From assembly GCA_963693305.1 (NCBI GenBank), contig OY855904.1, positions 40,141,417 through 40,205,416 of the forward strand: a stretch of 64,000 nt of DNA. The letters are read 5' to 3'. Below, piece after piece: positions 64,000 to 64,000 of this stretch (position 1 is the first letter of the stretch; every line of letters begins with the position of its first letter). Under the pieces are notes generated by a model that was given only the letters and a program-made list of their open reading frames with translations, did not search any database and was not told the DNA's origin. The stretch comes from Meandrina meandrites (lineage: Eukaryota > Cnidaria > Anthozoa > Scleractinia > Meandrinidae). The position numbers were made by a program, and so were the translations under genes.

Positions 64000-64000
64000 A
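63911..64000 (+). repeat. (AAAT)n microsatellite at the window edge
   Basis: At least 22 uninterrupted AAAT units, continuing past the end of the window. Confidence 0.95.

Overview
The window looks like nuclear DNA of a cnidarian, most likely a reef-building coral or another anthozoan. I infer this from short GT-AG exons in long AT-rich introns, mosaic secreted proteins built of MAM, CUB, FN3 and trypsin domains, and dense small inverted-repeat elements. I see no operons, prokaryotic signals, CRISPR arrays or rRNA genes. The species call is inference.

Layout. Positions 1-92 hold the first coding exon of a small secreted protein on the minus strand, running off the left edge. From about 0.2 to 24 kb the DNA is mostly non-coding: two minisatellites (a ~97-bp family in both orientations and a 71-bp array at 8.83-9.67 kb), a kinase-like gene relic (8.5-8.8 kb), a perfect 37-bp hairpin (11.72-11.81 kb) beside a tRNA-like gene (11.86-11.93 kb), a 2.2-kb transposon-like repeat (13.6-15.9 kb) and a pogo/Tigger-like element (22.3-23.5 kb).

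From 24.4 kb to at least 63.4 kb one plus-strand gene fills the window. I can place 29 coding exons with matching splice phases and no stop or frameshift. In order they encode: end of a signal peptide, MAM1, CUB1, FN3-1, FN3-2, CUB2, FN3-3, a complete trypsin-type serine protease, MAM2, MAM3, MAM4, MAM5, CUB3, FN3-4 and FN3-5. That is about 1,900 residues; both the start codon and the 3' end lie outside what I can identify. Every module boundary is a phase-1 intron, the hallmark of exon shuffling. The MAM5-CUB3-FN3-4-FN3-5 block is a second copy of MAM1-CUB1-FN3-1-FN3-2. The likely product is a secreted modular zymogen: MAM, CUB and FN3 modules would serve adhesion and the protease would cut after Arg or Lys.

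The introns are loaded with mobile DNA: an uninterrupted 1,033-codon RTE-like LINE in antisense (53.2-56.3 kb), a 5'-truncated CR1/L2-like LINE tail, a second, inverted copy of the 2.2-kb repeat, a MITE with a 9-bp target duplication, three TTAA-flanked elements, several TA-flanked elements, fold-back hairpins and a 0.85-kb CTG/CTA repeat. The most interesting points are the protease mosaic itself, a possible 27-nt in-frame cassette microexon left by gene conversion, a GC splice donor, and an intron whose retention would append a Thr/Ala-rich tail to a protease-free isoform.
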